64,000 nt of DNA from CAYMGQ01 sp964390055 (GTDB taxonomy: Bacteria > Bacillota > Clostridia > Peptostreptococcales > Natronincolaceae). The notes below the pieces were generated by a model. That model saw only the letters and a program-made list of their open reading frames with translations. It did no database searches and had not been told where the DNA came from. This document shows, piece by piece, positions 16,615 through 25,333 of this stretch; within the stretch, counting starts at the first letter, position 1; every line of letters starts with the position of its first letter. The stretch lies in assembly GCA_964390055.1 (NCBI GenBank), contig CAYMGQ010000008.1:1-64000 (forward strand), written 5' to 3'. The translations under genes were made by a program, and so were the position numbers.

Positions 16615-16779
16615 ATGGCTAAACCGGAGAAACTCAAGTTGGAGATTAATGAATTAAGACACAGGTTAAGTGATTACTTAGAGAACGATGTGGGGCATGA
16701 TAAGATATTCCAACTCAATATAGAAATTGACCAATTGATTGTCAAGTATTACAGGTTAAAAATGGAGAATAAGACTTAA
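16615..16779 (+). CDS. Spo0E-like aspartyl-phosphate phosphatase (second copy)
   Basis: One of only two clear plus-strand genes. The 54-residue product starts MAKPEKLKLEINELRHRLSD and ends with IEIDQLIVKYYRLKMENKT, the Spo0E helix-pair pattern (LD/IDxLIxxYY). The usual S-Q before x-L-D reads L-N here. The ATG at 16615 follows AGGAGGG by 6 bases; a longer frame from 16504 lacks a site. It is 57 bases from the convergent GerM-like gene, with a shared terminator between them. Confidence 0.82.
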   Translation: MAKPEKLKLEINELRHRLSDYLENDVGHDKIFQLNIEIDQLIVKYYRLKMENKT

Positions 16780-16788
16780 TAAGTAAAA

Positions 16789-16817
16789 CCATCCACCTAA
16801 CTGCAAATTGTGGATGG
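16789..16817. terminator. Bidirectional terminator between Spo0E-like and GerM-like genes
   Basis: CCATCCAC and GTGGATGG pair perfectly, with CTTTCTT after the stem on the plus strand and TTTTACTT on the minus strand. It lies between convergent stop codons. Confidence 0.8.
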
Positions 16818-16835
16818 CTTTCTTATTATTAGAAA

Positions 16836-17423
16836 TTAGTAGCCCATATCTGGTCTTTCTAAGGGTTCTTCTATGAAAATATGTCCCATTAGGGTCTCTC
16901 TCTTACTACCATCAACTAAAATCTGTACGGCCTCTACCCCTTCTAGTTCCGTTAGACTATAAACAATTTGTTGCAAAACCAAACTTTCCTGCAGGCTTCC
17001 ACCACTTAATTTTTCCCCCGAAATATTAACATAGGCTATTTTTTCTGCAGTATCCACACTAAGGATCTTGATATTATCCAAGGCTGTGGATAGGTCCTGC
17101 TCACTGGGCTTTTCCTGCAGTTTAGATAGGACAATAGACTCCACTGATTTTTCCCCTATGGTTATTTCCCTTTCCACAGGAATAATTCTATCCAAACTAT
17201 CCTCTCCTGTTAGGACATATTCTTCATTGACATAATATAATTTAACTGTGATTGTCTCCCCCTCTGGTTCTGGGTCCACTACAATATTTTCCCCACCCTC
17301 CCCAATATTGTCCTCAGCTGGAGGCTCTGGATTATCTATAGGGCCCTTACTACAACCAACAATCAAGGCCATTATTAGGACAATTGCTAATAAAAATCCT
17401 ACTTTGCCAGAATATTTTCTCAT
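16836..17423 (-). CDS. GerMN-domain lipoprotein
   Basis: The 195-residue protein has a lipoprotein signal (hydrophobic 10-22, lipobox LIVGC with Cys at 24), an acidic, proline-rich linker (25-55) and one GerMN domain (TVKLYYVNEEYVLTGED ... VQILVDGS). GerM of B. subtilis acts in spore formation and germination and has two such domains; this has one, so it may be a general cell-envelope GerMN lipoprotein. It is downstream of a two-component system and is probably transcribed alone from a TTGGCC/TATAAT-like promoter near 17465-17495. Confidence 0.85.
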   Translation of the reverse strand: MRKYSGKVGFLLAIVLIMALIVGCSKGPIDNPEPPAEDNIGEGGENIVVDPEPEGETITVKLYYVNEEYVLTGEDSLDRIIPVEREITIGEKSVESIVLSKLQEKPSEQDLSTALDNIKILSVDTAEKIAYVNISGEKLSGGSLQESLVLQQIVYSLTELEGVEAVQILVDGSKRETLMGHIFIEEPLERPDMGY

Positions 17424-17512
17424 AATAACCTTCCTTTCTTCAATAGATAATATTTCTATTACTAATATTATAACCTATCAATATTAAAGGCCAATAAATA
17501 AGTGTAAAGAAA

Positions 17513-18922
17513 CTATAAAGAAAGTTTTAAAGAATCCTTAGGAACCCTAATCGTTACAATAGTCCCCTCATTTAACCTGCTAAATATATCTATTTCCCAT
17601 TTATGGAGTTGCAATATATCCTTTACTATGGATAAGCCCAAGCCGGCTCCACCTGTATCCCTAGAACGTGAGCTATCGGTCCTGTAAAATTTCTCAAATA
17701 TGCTGGGTATTTCCTTTTTATCTATTCCTATGCCATTATCCTCTATGGAAATCTCATAGTTATTTGCCCTATAGTGGCCCTTAATTAGGACAAATTTTTC
17801 CTCCTTGTCCTCGTCCCTATATTTAAAGGCATTGTCAATTAGGTTAATTAGAACTTCCTTTATCCTATTCCCATCACAAATAAGTCTTGGCGGGGTTTGT
17901 AAATCTAATATCACATCTATCCCATATTTTTCCGCCAGGGGCTTTAATATCCTCACCCCTTCTTTAATTAAGTGGCCCAAATCAAAAACTCCCTTTTCAA
18001 TACCCATCTCCCCTATTTTATTTAGGGTCAAAAGAGTATTAACTAAGCTGGATAATCTATCTATTTCACCATCTATGTCCCCTAGATATTCTTTATATAC
18101 ACCAATATCTTCCTCCCCATAAATTAGGGATTCTACCAAGGCCTTGATAGATGCAAGGGGGGTTTTAAGTTCATGGGAAACATCTCCTATAAATTGGGTC
18201 CTACCCCTGTCTATCCTGTGAAGTTCCCTACTCATATAGTTAAAATTTTCTGCCAATCTCCCAATTTCATCCCTGGACTTTATATTTACCGTCTTGCCCA
18301 GGTGTCCCTCTCCTATTCTTTTGGCTGTTAGAGATAGGGAAACTATAGGCTCCGTCAATCTTTGGCTAGCAAACATAGCAATAATAACTCCTATCATGGC
18401 TACAGCTATTGAAATCATCATTAATTGCTGCCTAAAATCCCTTATTGCCTTCAGGTCCTCCTCCACATTTATAGAAAGCAACACAGCCCCTATTACCTCT
18501 TTGCTGGGCCCACCGGTCTCTATAATTGGAACTGCCGCCTGCAAAATATCCTTATCCTCTAAATAATAGCCTAGCTTCTCTTCCCCCTGGAAGGCCTGCC
18601 TTATTTCATCATTATCTATCATCCTTCTTTCCAATAGGTGGAAACTATCTACCATTACCTGCCTGTTTTTATTTAGGATTAAAATTCTCCCCTCCAACAT
18701 GGGGGCATACTGATAGAGGATTCTCCTTAACTCCAGGGATTTATTTAAGCTATCCCTACTTACATTAGAAATTATATTTGCAGTTTTCAATGTGTTTACC
18801 TCTATTTCCCCTAGAATAGATTCCTTGAGGTTTTCCACCGATAGGTAATTTATAATAAGTAAAGGTATAATAATCAGGATAATATACATACCTGTTAACT
18901 TCTGCCTGATGGATGAGAGCAT
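17513..18922 (-). CDS. Two-component sensor histidine kinase
   Basis: The ~469-residue membrane kinase has TM1 (about 10-28), an extracellular sensor region of about 135 residues, TM2 (about 165-185), a HAMP domain, HisKA with GDVSHELKTPLASIKA (phospho-His near 250) and HATPase with NLIDNAFKY, IEDNGIGI and GGAGLGLSIVKDI. It resembles PhoR/ResE-type kinases. The ATG at 18922 follows AAGGG; a TTG at 18931 overlaps the regulator gene. It is coupled to the response regulator upstream. The signal is not apparent. Confidence 0.93.
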   Translation of the reverse strand: MLSSIRQKLTGMYIILIIIPLLIINYLSVENLKESILGEIEVNTLKTANIISNVSRDSLNKSLELRRILYQYAPMLEGRILILNKNRQVMVDSFHLLERRMIDNDEIRQAFQGEEKLGYYLEDKDILQAAVPIIETGGPSKEVIGAVLLSINVEEDLKAIRDFRQQLMMISIAVAMIGVIIAMFASQRLTEPIVSLSLTAKRIGEGHLGKTVNIKSRDEIGRLAENFNYMSRELHRIDRGRTQFIGDVSHELKTPLASIKALVESLIYGEEDIGVYKEYLGDIDGEIDRLSSLVNTLLTLNKIGEMGIEKGVFDLGHLIKEGVRILKPLAEKYGIDVILDLQTPPRLICDGNRIKEVLINLIDNAFKYRDEDKEEKFVLIKGHYRANNYEISIEDNGIGIDKKEIPSIFEKFYRTDSSRSRDTGGAGLGLSIVKDILQLHKWEIDIFSRLNEGTIVTIRVPKDSLKLSL

Positions 18923-18927
18923 GACTT

Positions 18928-19608
18928 TCAATCCCTTCTAAAAAAATAGCCCACACCCCACTTGGTTTGTAGCATGGGGTTGTCCTCTTCATTGTCTCTT
19001 AATTTTTCCCTTAAATTCTTAATATGAACATCTATAGTCCTGGTATCTAGACAGGGTTCTTGCCAAACTAATCTAAAGATTTCCTCCCTGGAAAAAACCC
19101 TCCCCTTATTCCTAATAAGCAATTCTAGAATTTCAAATTCCTTGGGGGTTAATTCTATATCCTGTCCATCCTTTTTTACAGCCCTATATTTTGCATCCAA
19201 TTCTAGCTTGCCAGATTGATAGACAGTTTTCTTCTCTGACCCCTCCCCCTTATCTAGCCTCCGCAATATGGCTCGAATCCGGGCAATTAACTCCCTTGTA
19301 TTAAAGGGTTTGGTAATATAGTCATCTGCACCCAATTCTAGTCCCAATATCTTATCAATATCCCCGTCCTTTGCCGTTAACATCACTATAGGTATATCAC
19401 TCTTTTGTCGGATCATCCTGCAAAGACTTATCCCATCAATCTTGGGTAACATCAAGTCCAATATTAATAAATCAAAATCATCAGTTTCAAAAGCATCAAG
19501 GGCCTCCTGGCCATCATAGGCAGCTGTAACCTGAAAACCTTCCTGTTCCAAACTTCTTCTTAGGCCCTTTACCAATAATCTTTCATCATCAATTAATAAT
19601 ATTTTCAT
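18928..19608 (-). CDS. OmpR/PhoB-family response regulator
   Basis: The 226-residue protein has a receiver domain (KILLIDDERLLVKG, phospho-Asp in LILDLMLPKIDG near 51, MLTAKD, KPFNTRELIARI) and a winged-helix DNA-binding domain (ELTPKEFEILELLIRNKGRVFSREEI ... RTIDVHIKNLREKL). It pairs with the kinase downstream. The ATG at 19608 follows AGAGGTG by 6 bases; a GTG lies three codons earlier. Confidence 0.95.
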   Translation of the reverse strand: MKILLIDDERLLVKGLRRSLEQEGFQVTAAYDGQEALDAFETDDFDLLILDLMLPKIDGISLCRMIRQKSDIPIVMLTAKDGDIDKILGLELGADDYITKPFNTRELIARIRAILRRLDKGEGSEKKTVYQSGKLELDAKYRAVKKDGQDIELTPKEFEILELLIRNKGRVFSREEIFRLVWQEPCLDTRTIDVHIKNLREKLRDNEEDNPMLQTKWGVGYFFRRD

Positions 19609-19636
19609 GGTCTTCACCTCTCAAGCTTATATATAT

Positions 19637-19665
19637 ATTATACCTTTCTTGATAATTCCAAACAA
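19637..19665 (-). promoter_or_regulatory. Probable SigA promoter of the two-component operon
   Basis: On the minus strand TTGTTT (19665-19660), 17 bases, and TATAAT (19642-19637), 28 bases before the regulator start. Confidence 0.55.
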
Positions 19666-19671
19666 AAACCC

Positions 19672-20520
19672 CTATAAGCCCTTCCATTGAAAAACATAGT
19701 CATTAACCTCTACACCCAGGCTGTCCGCAATTACCGGACATTTAGCCTTTAAGAGAAAAAACATTTCCCTTTTTACCCCCGAAAGGGTTTCGTAATTCCC
19801 CTGGCCTTTACTAATAATGATATCTGCCCTATTAAATATTTCTAAAAATTCTTTACTACATTCATCAATAATCAAACCGGGGGCATTGCAATCTGTTGAA
19901 ATAATCTTTGTGCACTGGCCCAGCCCTGACTCCTGTGCATCCTCAAGGGTTGCATCATTAATAATGGGCTCACTCCTTACTGCATAAGTAATATCAAGAT
20001 GCAGACATTCTTCAATTAATACCCTGTCAAATACTGTTTCCCCCGCATTATCCCCAATTATTAAAAGATTTTTGCTTTTTTTCAGCTGATCTTTAAACTT
20101 TTTCATATGGCTAATTATAAATTCCTTTTCAAGTTCTTCCATTAGCTCATCTTCAATATTTACATGGCTGTAGACCCCATAATCTATAATATTGCCAGTA
20201 GCAGCTATCTTAAGGGCCCAATATAATCTGTCGCTTTTTCCATATAAAAAATGTTTAAGGCTTGGGTAAATTTCCAAGGCAGTTTTTATGCTTTCCTCCT
20301 TAATGCCCTTATAAGGGTCTGGTATATTTGTATGTTTTTTCACTATTTGATGAATTTCCCTCCCTATTTCTGGTGAATACCTATAGTCTTGGTAATTAGA
20401 AATAAGCCCTATTGCCTCTTGTACAATAGCCTCCTGTATTTCCTCCTTATCACTTGCCAGTCTGGATGCATCTATAGACTGCCTAAGTAGGCAGGGCAAA
20501 CAATCAAGATATATTTTCAT
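19672..20520 (-). CDS. DUF89 (ARMT1-like) family metal-dependent phosphatase
   Basis: The 282-residue protein starts MKIYLDCLPCLLRQSIDASR with the CLPC motif of prokaryotic DUF89 proteins. It has NLLIIGDNAGETVFDRVLIE (Asp/Asn metal ligands), YAVRSEPIINDATLEDA and DIIISKGQGNYETL. Related members hydrolyse sugar phosphates as metabolite damage-control phosphatases; the substrate here is unknown. The ATG at 20520 has GGAGG 8 bases upstream, so five leading residues of the longer frame are dropped. Confidence 0.88.
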   Translation of the reverse strand: MKIYLDCLPCLLRQSIDASRLASDKEEIQEAIVQEAIGLISNYQDYRYSPEIGREIHQIVKKHTNIPDPYKGIKEESIKTALEIYPSLKHFLYGKSDRLYWALKIAATGNIIDYGVYSHVNIEDELMEELEKEFIISHMKKFKDQLKKSKNLLIIGDNAGETVFDRVLIEECLHLDITYAVRSEPIINDATLEDAQESGLGQCTKIISTDCNAPGLIIDECSKEFLEIFNRADIIISKGQGNYETLSGVKREMFFLLKAKCPVIADSLGVEVNDYVFQWKGL

Positions 20521-20670
20521 ACTAACATCCTCCATCTAATATTATACTCTAATATCTAATTAAGATATCGTGCCTTCAAGAATTTATAAAAGTTTTGGGC
20601 TTATGCCCAATTCCCTTCTTCAAATTCTAATCCTCTTGGGGACTTATGTCAATAGGACCTTATCCTTTAG

Positions 20671-20715
20671 AAATAAAAAGAAAATGCACTTGTCCAATAG
20701 CAACAAATGCATTTT
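20671..20715 (-). terminator. Intrinsic terminator after phosphoglucomutase
   Basis: AAAATGCA(T)TTG pairs with CAA(G)TGCATTTT around an 11-base loop, followed by CUUUUUAUUU in the minus transcript. A smaller TTGGGC/GCCCAA hairpin lies further on, at about 20596-20612. Confidence 0.78.
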
Positions 20716-20728
20716 GTCCCCGGCTTTC

Positions 20729-22426
20729 TTATCCTATTCTTTTAAGAACAAAGTCAACAAGGTTTTTTACCGCCTTCCTAGAGTTTTCTAGGGAATCACC
20801 TACAGCACTACAGTATATCTTGAGCTTTGGCTCCGTCCCCGAGGGTCTTAGGGCTACCCAAGTTTCTCCCTCTAAGATAAACTTTAAGGCATTTTCCTTA
20901 GGCAATATACTTTGCTTTAGATAGTCCTCCACAGCCATAACCTTGTAGCCCGCCATGGTAGAGGGTGGATTGTCCCTAAAATCTTGCATAATCTCTTGAA
21001 TTTTTTCCAAGCCCTCTTTTCCCTCTAGGCTTATGGATTTCAAGTCCTCATAAAAATAGCCATATCTGTCATATAGTTTATTCAAGGCTTGGTAGAGGGT
21101 CATTCCCTTGGATGCATAATAGGCCGCCATTTCACATATTAGCATGCTAGCCCCCACCGCATCCTTATCTCTAGCATATGTGCCAAACAAATAGCCATAG
21201 CTTTCTTCATAACCAAAGATAAAGGTTTTTTCTCCACTTGCCTCAAATTCTTTAATCTTCTCACCAATGTATTTAAAGCCCGTTAGGGTATTAAATATAT
21301 CTACATTGTAGTCTTGGGCTATGACCCTACCCATCTCACTAGTTACTATGGTCTTTATAATAATCCCATTACTGGCTAGTTTGTTCATTTCCTTCATGGC
21401 TGACAATATATAGTCCACTAATAATGCCCCTAGTTGATTTCCTGTTAGAAGCTGGTATTGACCCCTATCATCCTTGGCCAAGGCACCCACCCTATCACAG
21501 TCTGGGTCGGTACCTATAATTAAATCTGCATCCTTTTCCTGGGCCAGGTCAATAGCAAGTTTGAAGGCTTCTTTTTCCTCTGGATTAGGATAGGCCACCG
21601 TTGAAAAGTTAGGATCAGGTAACTCCTGTTCAGGGACCACAAAAACCCTTTTAAATCCTATTTTTCTTAATACATTTCTAATGGGAATATTTCCTGTCCC
21701 ATGAAGGGGGGTAAAAACAATCTTAAAATTTTCTCCCTCTTCCATAGGAATATTTGTCCTTAGGGCTTGCTTTATCACCGCCTCCTCATAGGCTTCATCT
21801 ATCTCCCTGCCTATATATTCCAAAATACCACCCCTTAGGGCCTCCTCCTTATCCATGGTGACACACCTATAGAAATCCCGTATTTCATTAATCTTTTTTA
21901 TAATCTCCTCTGCCAGTTCTGTGGCAATTTGTGCCCCATCCTCCCAATACATTTTATATCCATTGTATTCTGGTGGATTGTGGCTGGCCGTAATGACTAT
22001 ACCTGATATAGCCTTTAGCTGCCTAATAGCAAAGGAAAGTTCAGGAGTTGACCGAATATCCTCAAAAATATAAACCCTAATTCCATTGGCTGCCAAAACC
22101 AGGGCCGCCTCCTCAGAAAACTCCTTTGATTTATGGCGGGGGTCATAGGCAATTACTACCCCCCTGGCCATTGCCTGGGGCCCATATTCCTTTATGTAAT
22201 TGGCCAATCCCTGGGTCACCCTCCGCACAGTATACTTATTAATCCTATTAGTACCTGCCCCTATAATTCCCCGCATTCCTCCAGTACCAAATTCCAGATC
22301 CTTGTAGAATCTTTCTATAATTTCTGTCTCCTTACCCTTAATGGCCCTCAATTCCTCCCGGGTCTCTTCATCAAAATATGGGTCAAAAAGCCAGCTTTCA
22401 TAATTTTTAATAGTCCTTAGATCCAT
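20729..22426 (-). CDS. pgcA: Phosphoglucomutase / phosphomannomutase
   Basis: The 565-residue alpha-D-phosphohexomutase interconverts glucose-1- and glucose-6-phosphate. It shows GTGGMRGIIGAGTNRIN, the phosphoserine loop VITASHNPPEYNGYK (about 143-157), the metal site GTDPDCDRVG and the phosphate-binding CSAVG/RPSGTEPKLKIY end. Length and motifs match the Firmicutes PgcA type, which feeds UDP-glucose and wall polymers. GGAGG lies 8 bases before the ATG. Confidence 0.95.
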   Translation of the reverse strand: MDLRTIKNYESWLFDPYFDEETREELRAIKGKETEIIERFYKDLEFGTGGMRGIIGAGTNRINKYTVRRVTQGLANYIKEYGPQAMARGVVIAYDPRHKSKEFSEEAALVLAANGIRVYIFEDIRSTPELSFAIRQLKAISGIVITASHNPPEYNGYKMYWEDGAQIATELAEEIIKKINEIRDFYRCVTMDKEEALRGGILEYIGREIDEAYEEAVIKQALRTNIPMEEGENFKIVFTPLHGTGNIPIRNVLRKIGFKRVFVVPEQELPDPNFSTVAYPNPEEKEAFKLAIDLAQEKDADLIIGTDPDCDRVGALAKDDRGQYQLLTGNQLGALLVDYILSAMKEMNKLASNGIIIKTIVTSEMGRVIAQDYNVDIFNTLTGFKYIGEKIKEFEASGEKTFIFGYEESYGYLFGTYARDKDAVGASMLICEMAAYYASKGMTLYQALNKLYDRYGYFYEDLKSISLEGKEGLEKIQEIMQDFRDNPPSTMAGYKVMAVEDYLKQSILPKENALKFILEGETWVALRPSGTEPKLKIYCSAVGDSLENSRKAVKNLVDFVLKRIG

Positions 22427-22461
22427 TTTAAATCCTCCAAATTAAAATTTTCCCACCATCT

Positions 22462-22489
22462 ATTATAGTATTATATTAAGAATTGACAA
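22462..22489 (-). promoter_or_regulatory. SigA promoter of pgcA
   Basis: On the minus strand TTGTCA (22489-22484), 16 bases, and TATAAT (22467-22462), 35 bases before the gene. Confidence 0.75.
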
Positions 22490-22493
22490 ATAA

Positions 22494-22520
22494 ACAAAAA
22501 AACCAGAGATATCTCTGGTT
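22494..22520 (-). terminator. Intrinsic terminator after fabZ
   Basis: A perfect 20-base palindrome (AACCAGAGAT and its complement, 22501-22520) is followed by seven U in the minus transcript. Confidence 0.88.
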
Positions 22521-22540
22521 AAAATTTCAACCCATATAAA

Positions 22541-22975
22541 TCAGTCTTGGTCCACCATAGCAAAGGATATATTTGCTGCACAGGCTAGTTCCTCACCCAC
22601 ATAGGCCTTACCCTCAGCCTTGGCAATCCCCCTCCTAAATGTTAAAATTTTTACCTCCAGTCGGAGTATATCTCCCGGTACAACCTGCCGTCTAAACTTG
22701 CATTTGTCTATACCTGTAAAAACTCCCAGCTTACCCTCATTGCCCTCTAGCCCACTACAGGCAATGCCAGCAACCTGGGCCAAGCCCTCTACCATCAACA
22801 CCCCAGGCATCAGAGGTCTCTGGGGAAAATGTCCCTGAAAAAATGCTTCATTTATACTCACGTTTTTTATCCCTATTGCTGATTTCCCCGCTTCCATTTC
22901 TACAATTTTATCCACCAGTAGAAAGGGATACCTATGGGGAATAATCTTTTGTATTTCCATAGAATTTAGTTCCAT
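22541..22975 (-). CDS. fabZ: 3-hydroxyacyl-ACP dehydratase FabZ
   Basis: The 144-residue hot-dog-fold enzyme dehydrates 3-hydroxyacyl-ACP in fatty-acid elongation. It shows IIPHRYPFLLVDKI and the catalytic FFQGHFPQRPLMPGVLMVEGLAQ (His and Glu of the active site). It sits next to flagellar rod genes downstream of mbl, as in B. subtilis. GGAGGG precedes the first ATG. Confidence 0.96.
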   Translation of the reverse strand: MELNSMEIQKIIPHRYPFLLVDKIVEMEAGKSAIGIKNVSINEAFFQGHFPQRPLMPGVLMVEGLAQVAGIACSGLEGNEGKLGVFTGIDKCKFRRQVVPGDILRLEVKILTFRRGIAKAEGKAYVGEELACAANISFAMVDQD

Positions 22976-22985
22976 ATAGTCCCTC

Positions 22986-23288
22986 CTATTTTAGATGGGT
23001 TCGTGATAATTGCTTATAAATCTCCTGGGCTATACCAACACCCTGCCCCTTGGAAATCTCCTTAGCTATCTCTTCATCCTGCATGGATTCATATATATCC
23101 CTTGCAAAGCTCTTCTCCACCAGACCTCCCTCGGGGACTGTCCTACGCATTTGTTTTATAAGGATATTTAAAAATATAGCCTCAAAATCCCTACATGCCT
23201 CCATAAGCTCCTCAGGATCTTGGGACTTGTCAGCATTTTTAATTTTAGAAGTATCGTCCCTATGTATTAAGGGATCCACTATTTTCAT
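22986..23288 (-). CDS. FlgJ-like rod-binding protein
   Basis: The 100-residue protein contains EELMEACRDFEAIFLNILIKQMRRTVPEGGL and FARDIYESMQDEEIAKEISKGQGVGIAQEIYKQL, the FlgJ N-terminal rod-binding pattern, without a muramidase domain. It probably caps or scaffolds the rod. It follows flhP by 22 bases and precedes fabZ by 10. Confidence 0.88.
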   Translation of the reverse strand: MKIVDPLIHRDDTSKIKNADKSQDPEELMEACRDFEAIFLNILIKQMRRTVPEGGLVEKSFARDIYESMQDEEIAKEISKGQGVGIAQEIYKQLSRTHLK

Positions 23289-23310
23289 AATTACACCAAC
23301 CTTTTAATTC

Positions 23311-24105
23311 CTATCGTTTTAAATTATTGGCCATACCTAGCATATCATCAGCAGTTTGTATGGTCTTGGAGTTAATTTCATAGGCCCTTTGTGCAGTAAT
23401 CATCCGCACCATTTCATCAACAATTTGTACATTAGAGGTTTCCAGATAGCCCTGTCTTAGAGTACTTGTGCGATTTTCTTCCTCCATGGGTATCTCCTCA
23501 CCAGAAGCCACAGTTGCCTTGTAGAGGTTTTTGCCCACTGCTTCTAGTCCCTCAGGATTTATAAATTTTACTAGTTTAATAGTGGCTATTTCCTCTATTT
23601 CCCCATCTTCATTCTTAGCAGAAATCAGGCCCATTTCAGAAATACCTATATCCTCCATACCCTCAGTAATAACAATCTCATCATCAAATTCCGAAAGTAC
23701 AGTATATCCATCAGAGGTCACCAATCTCATCTCATCCATGTCAACACTTAATTTAAAGTTGCCATCCCTAGTATATAAAAATTCACCGTGGGGTGTTTCT
23801 ATAACAAAAAAACCTTCACCATCAATTGCCACATCAAAGGGATTATCAGTAGCCTCCAAACTCCCATTTGTAAAAACTCTAGAAGTAGCCACCGGCATAA
23901 CACCATGACCCACCTGCAAGTTAGTAGGGCTTCCTCCCTCATCAGTTAAATCTGTATGCCTAATAGTTGTATATAATAAGTCCTTAAACTCCACCTTCTG
24001 CCTTTTGTAGCCTGTTGTATTTACATTGGCTAAGTTATTGGAGATAGTATCCAAATTTAGTTGCTGGGTTCTCATACCCGAAGCTGCTGTCCATAAAGCT
24101 CTCAT
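23311..24105 (-). CDS. flhP: Flagellar rod/hook-basal body protein FlhP (FlgG-like)
   Basis: The 264-residue protein starts MRALWTAASGMRTQQLNLDTISNNLANVNTTGYKRQ, the rod-family N terminus, and ends with TSNVQIVDEMVRMITAQRAYEINSKTIQTADDMLGMANNLKR. It is FlgG-like and forms part of the distal rod. It follows flhO by 22 bases in the mbl-flhO-flhP order known from Bacillus. Confidence 0.93.
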   Translation of the reverse strand: MRALWTAASGMRTQQLNLDTISNNLANVNTTGYKRQKVEFKDLLYTTIRHTDLTDEGGSPTNLQVGHGVMPVATSRVFTNGSLEATDNPFDVAIDGEGFFVIETPHGEFLYTRDGNFKLSVDMDEMRLVTSDGYTVLSEFDDEIVITEGMEDIGISEMGLISAKNEDGEIEEIATIKLVKFINPEGLEAVGKNLYKATVASGEEIPMEEENRTSTLRQGYLETSNVQIVDEMVRMITAQRAYEINSKTIQTADDMLGMANNLKR

Positions 24106-24127
24106 CCCAAAACCCCCCTTATAGTTT

Positions 24128-25228
24128 TTATACCCTTCCTATATCATTAACCGCCTTCTGCAAAATATCATCATAAGCCTGGACTACTTTTTGGTTAGAT
24201 TCATAGAGCCTTAGGCTTGTTATCATATCTACCATTTCCTCTACGGGATTTACATTTGAATTTTCTAGGAAGCCCTGTAAAATCTTCCCCTCAAAATCCT
24301 CTTCCTGGGCCTCTACTCCCTCTTCCATCCTATAGTATCCTTGACCGTATTTTCTTAGGTCCTTGACATTAGCAATATTGACAATATCAATCTCATCGAA
24401 ATATTCATCACCAAAGTATATTGTCCCCTCTTCAGAAATATTTAAGTCCTCCACCCGCATATCCTCATCTAACAGGATGGATCCTCCCAGACTTAATAGA
24501 TGGTAACCCTCCTTGGTAACCAGCTCTCCATTAGAATCTAAGGTGAAATTTCCATTCCGGGTATACATTTGCCCATCAGGAGTATTTATCCTAAAAAAGC
24601 CACTACCCTCTATGGCAAGGTCTAGGGTATTGCCCGTCTCTTCAGGCCCCCCCTGTAGGAAGTTTGTTTGAATTCTATCTAGGCCTATACCGCTATTAAG
24701 GGTACCTATAATATTATTCTTGGGTCCCAGACCTGGCCTAAATAATAGGTCCGCCACCTCTTGGCCATCTACCAGTAACTGGCCCCGGTTGTTTACATCT
24801 AGGTTTCCTCCCTCTAGCTGGATTCTTTCTCCCTGCCTGTCCAGTATATAGTTCCCCTCAGAGGTATCTATCCTTCCTTCATAATCCCTGACAAAGGTCC
24901 TTAAAAAACCATTTTCATCCCGGGCAAAGACACTAGAAGAGTTGTAACTCTTGCCCTGGGGACCCTCAGCTATAAAATACCCGCTTCCTGTATTTAACCT
25001 AAAGGCTTCCCCATCTCTCTCAACTTGGACATCCACTTCCCTTGCATGGGGTTTGCTTTCCAGCTGGCCATTTATTTTGGAAATTAAAAGCTCTGGAAAT
25101 GTTTCTGTCACAACAAGGTCTTTTTTGAAGCCACTAGTATTAGTATTTGCTATATTATTAGAAATTACATCTAGTTTTTTTTGTGATGTTTCCATACCTG
25201 ATACTGCAGTATAGAGTCCTCTTAACAC
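24128..25228 (-). CDS. flhO: Flagellar hook-basal body protein FlhO (FlgF/FlgG-like)
   Basis: The 366-residue protein starts LRGLYTAVSGMETSQKKLDVISNNIANTNTSGFKKD and ends GFLENSNVNPVEEMVDMITSLRLYESNQKVVQAYDDIL, both rod-family signatures. At 366 residues it is longer than typical FlhO (about 270), mainly through extra sequence in the middle. A GTG start follows GGGGTG. It has its own SigD promoter and lies downstream of mbl. Confidence 0.9.
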   Translation of the reverse strand: MLRGLYTAVSGMETSQKKLDVISNNIANTNTSGFKKDLVVTETFPELLISKINGQLESKPHAREVDVQVERDGEAFRLNTGSGYFIAEGPQGKSYNSSSVFARDENGFLRTFVRDYEGRIDTSEGNYILDRQGERIQLEGGNLDVNNRGQLLVDGQEVADLLFRPGLGPKNNIIGTLNSGIGLDRIQTNFLQGGPEETGNTLDLAIEGSGFFRINTPDGQMYTRNGNFTLDSNGELVTKEGYHLLSLGGSILLDEDMRVEDLNISEEGTIYFGDEYFDEIDIVNIANVKDLRKYGQGYYRMEEGVEAQEEDFEGKILQGFLENSNVNPVEEMVDMITSLRLYESNQKVVQAYDDILQKAVNDIGRV

Positions 25229-25292
25229 CTCTTCACCCCGTTCATTTTAATAAAATTTAATAAGATAAGCATTAAAGACACATATATAATAT

Positions 25293-25320
25293 ATATCGGG
25301 CCTTCCAAAGAATTTCTTTA
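25293..25320 (-). promoter_or_regulatory. SigD promoter of flhO-flhP
   Basis: On the minus strand TAAA (25320-25317), 16 bases, and CCCGATAT (25300-25293), 65 bases before flhO and immediately downstream of mbl. It would uncouple the rod genes from the cell-shape gene. Confidence 0.85.
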
Positions 25321-25333
25321 ATTTATCCTAGCC

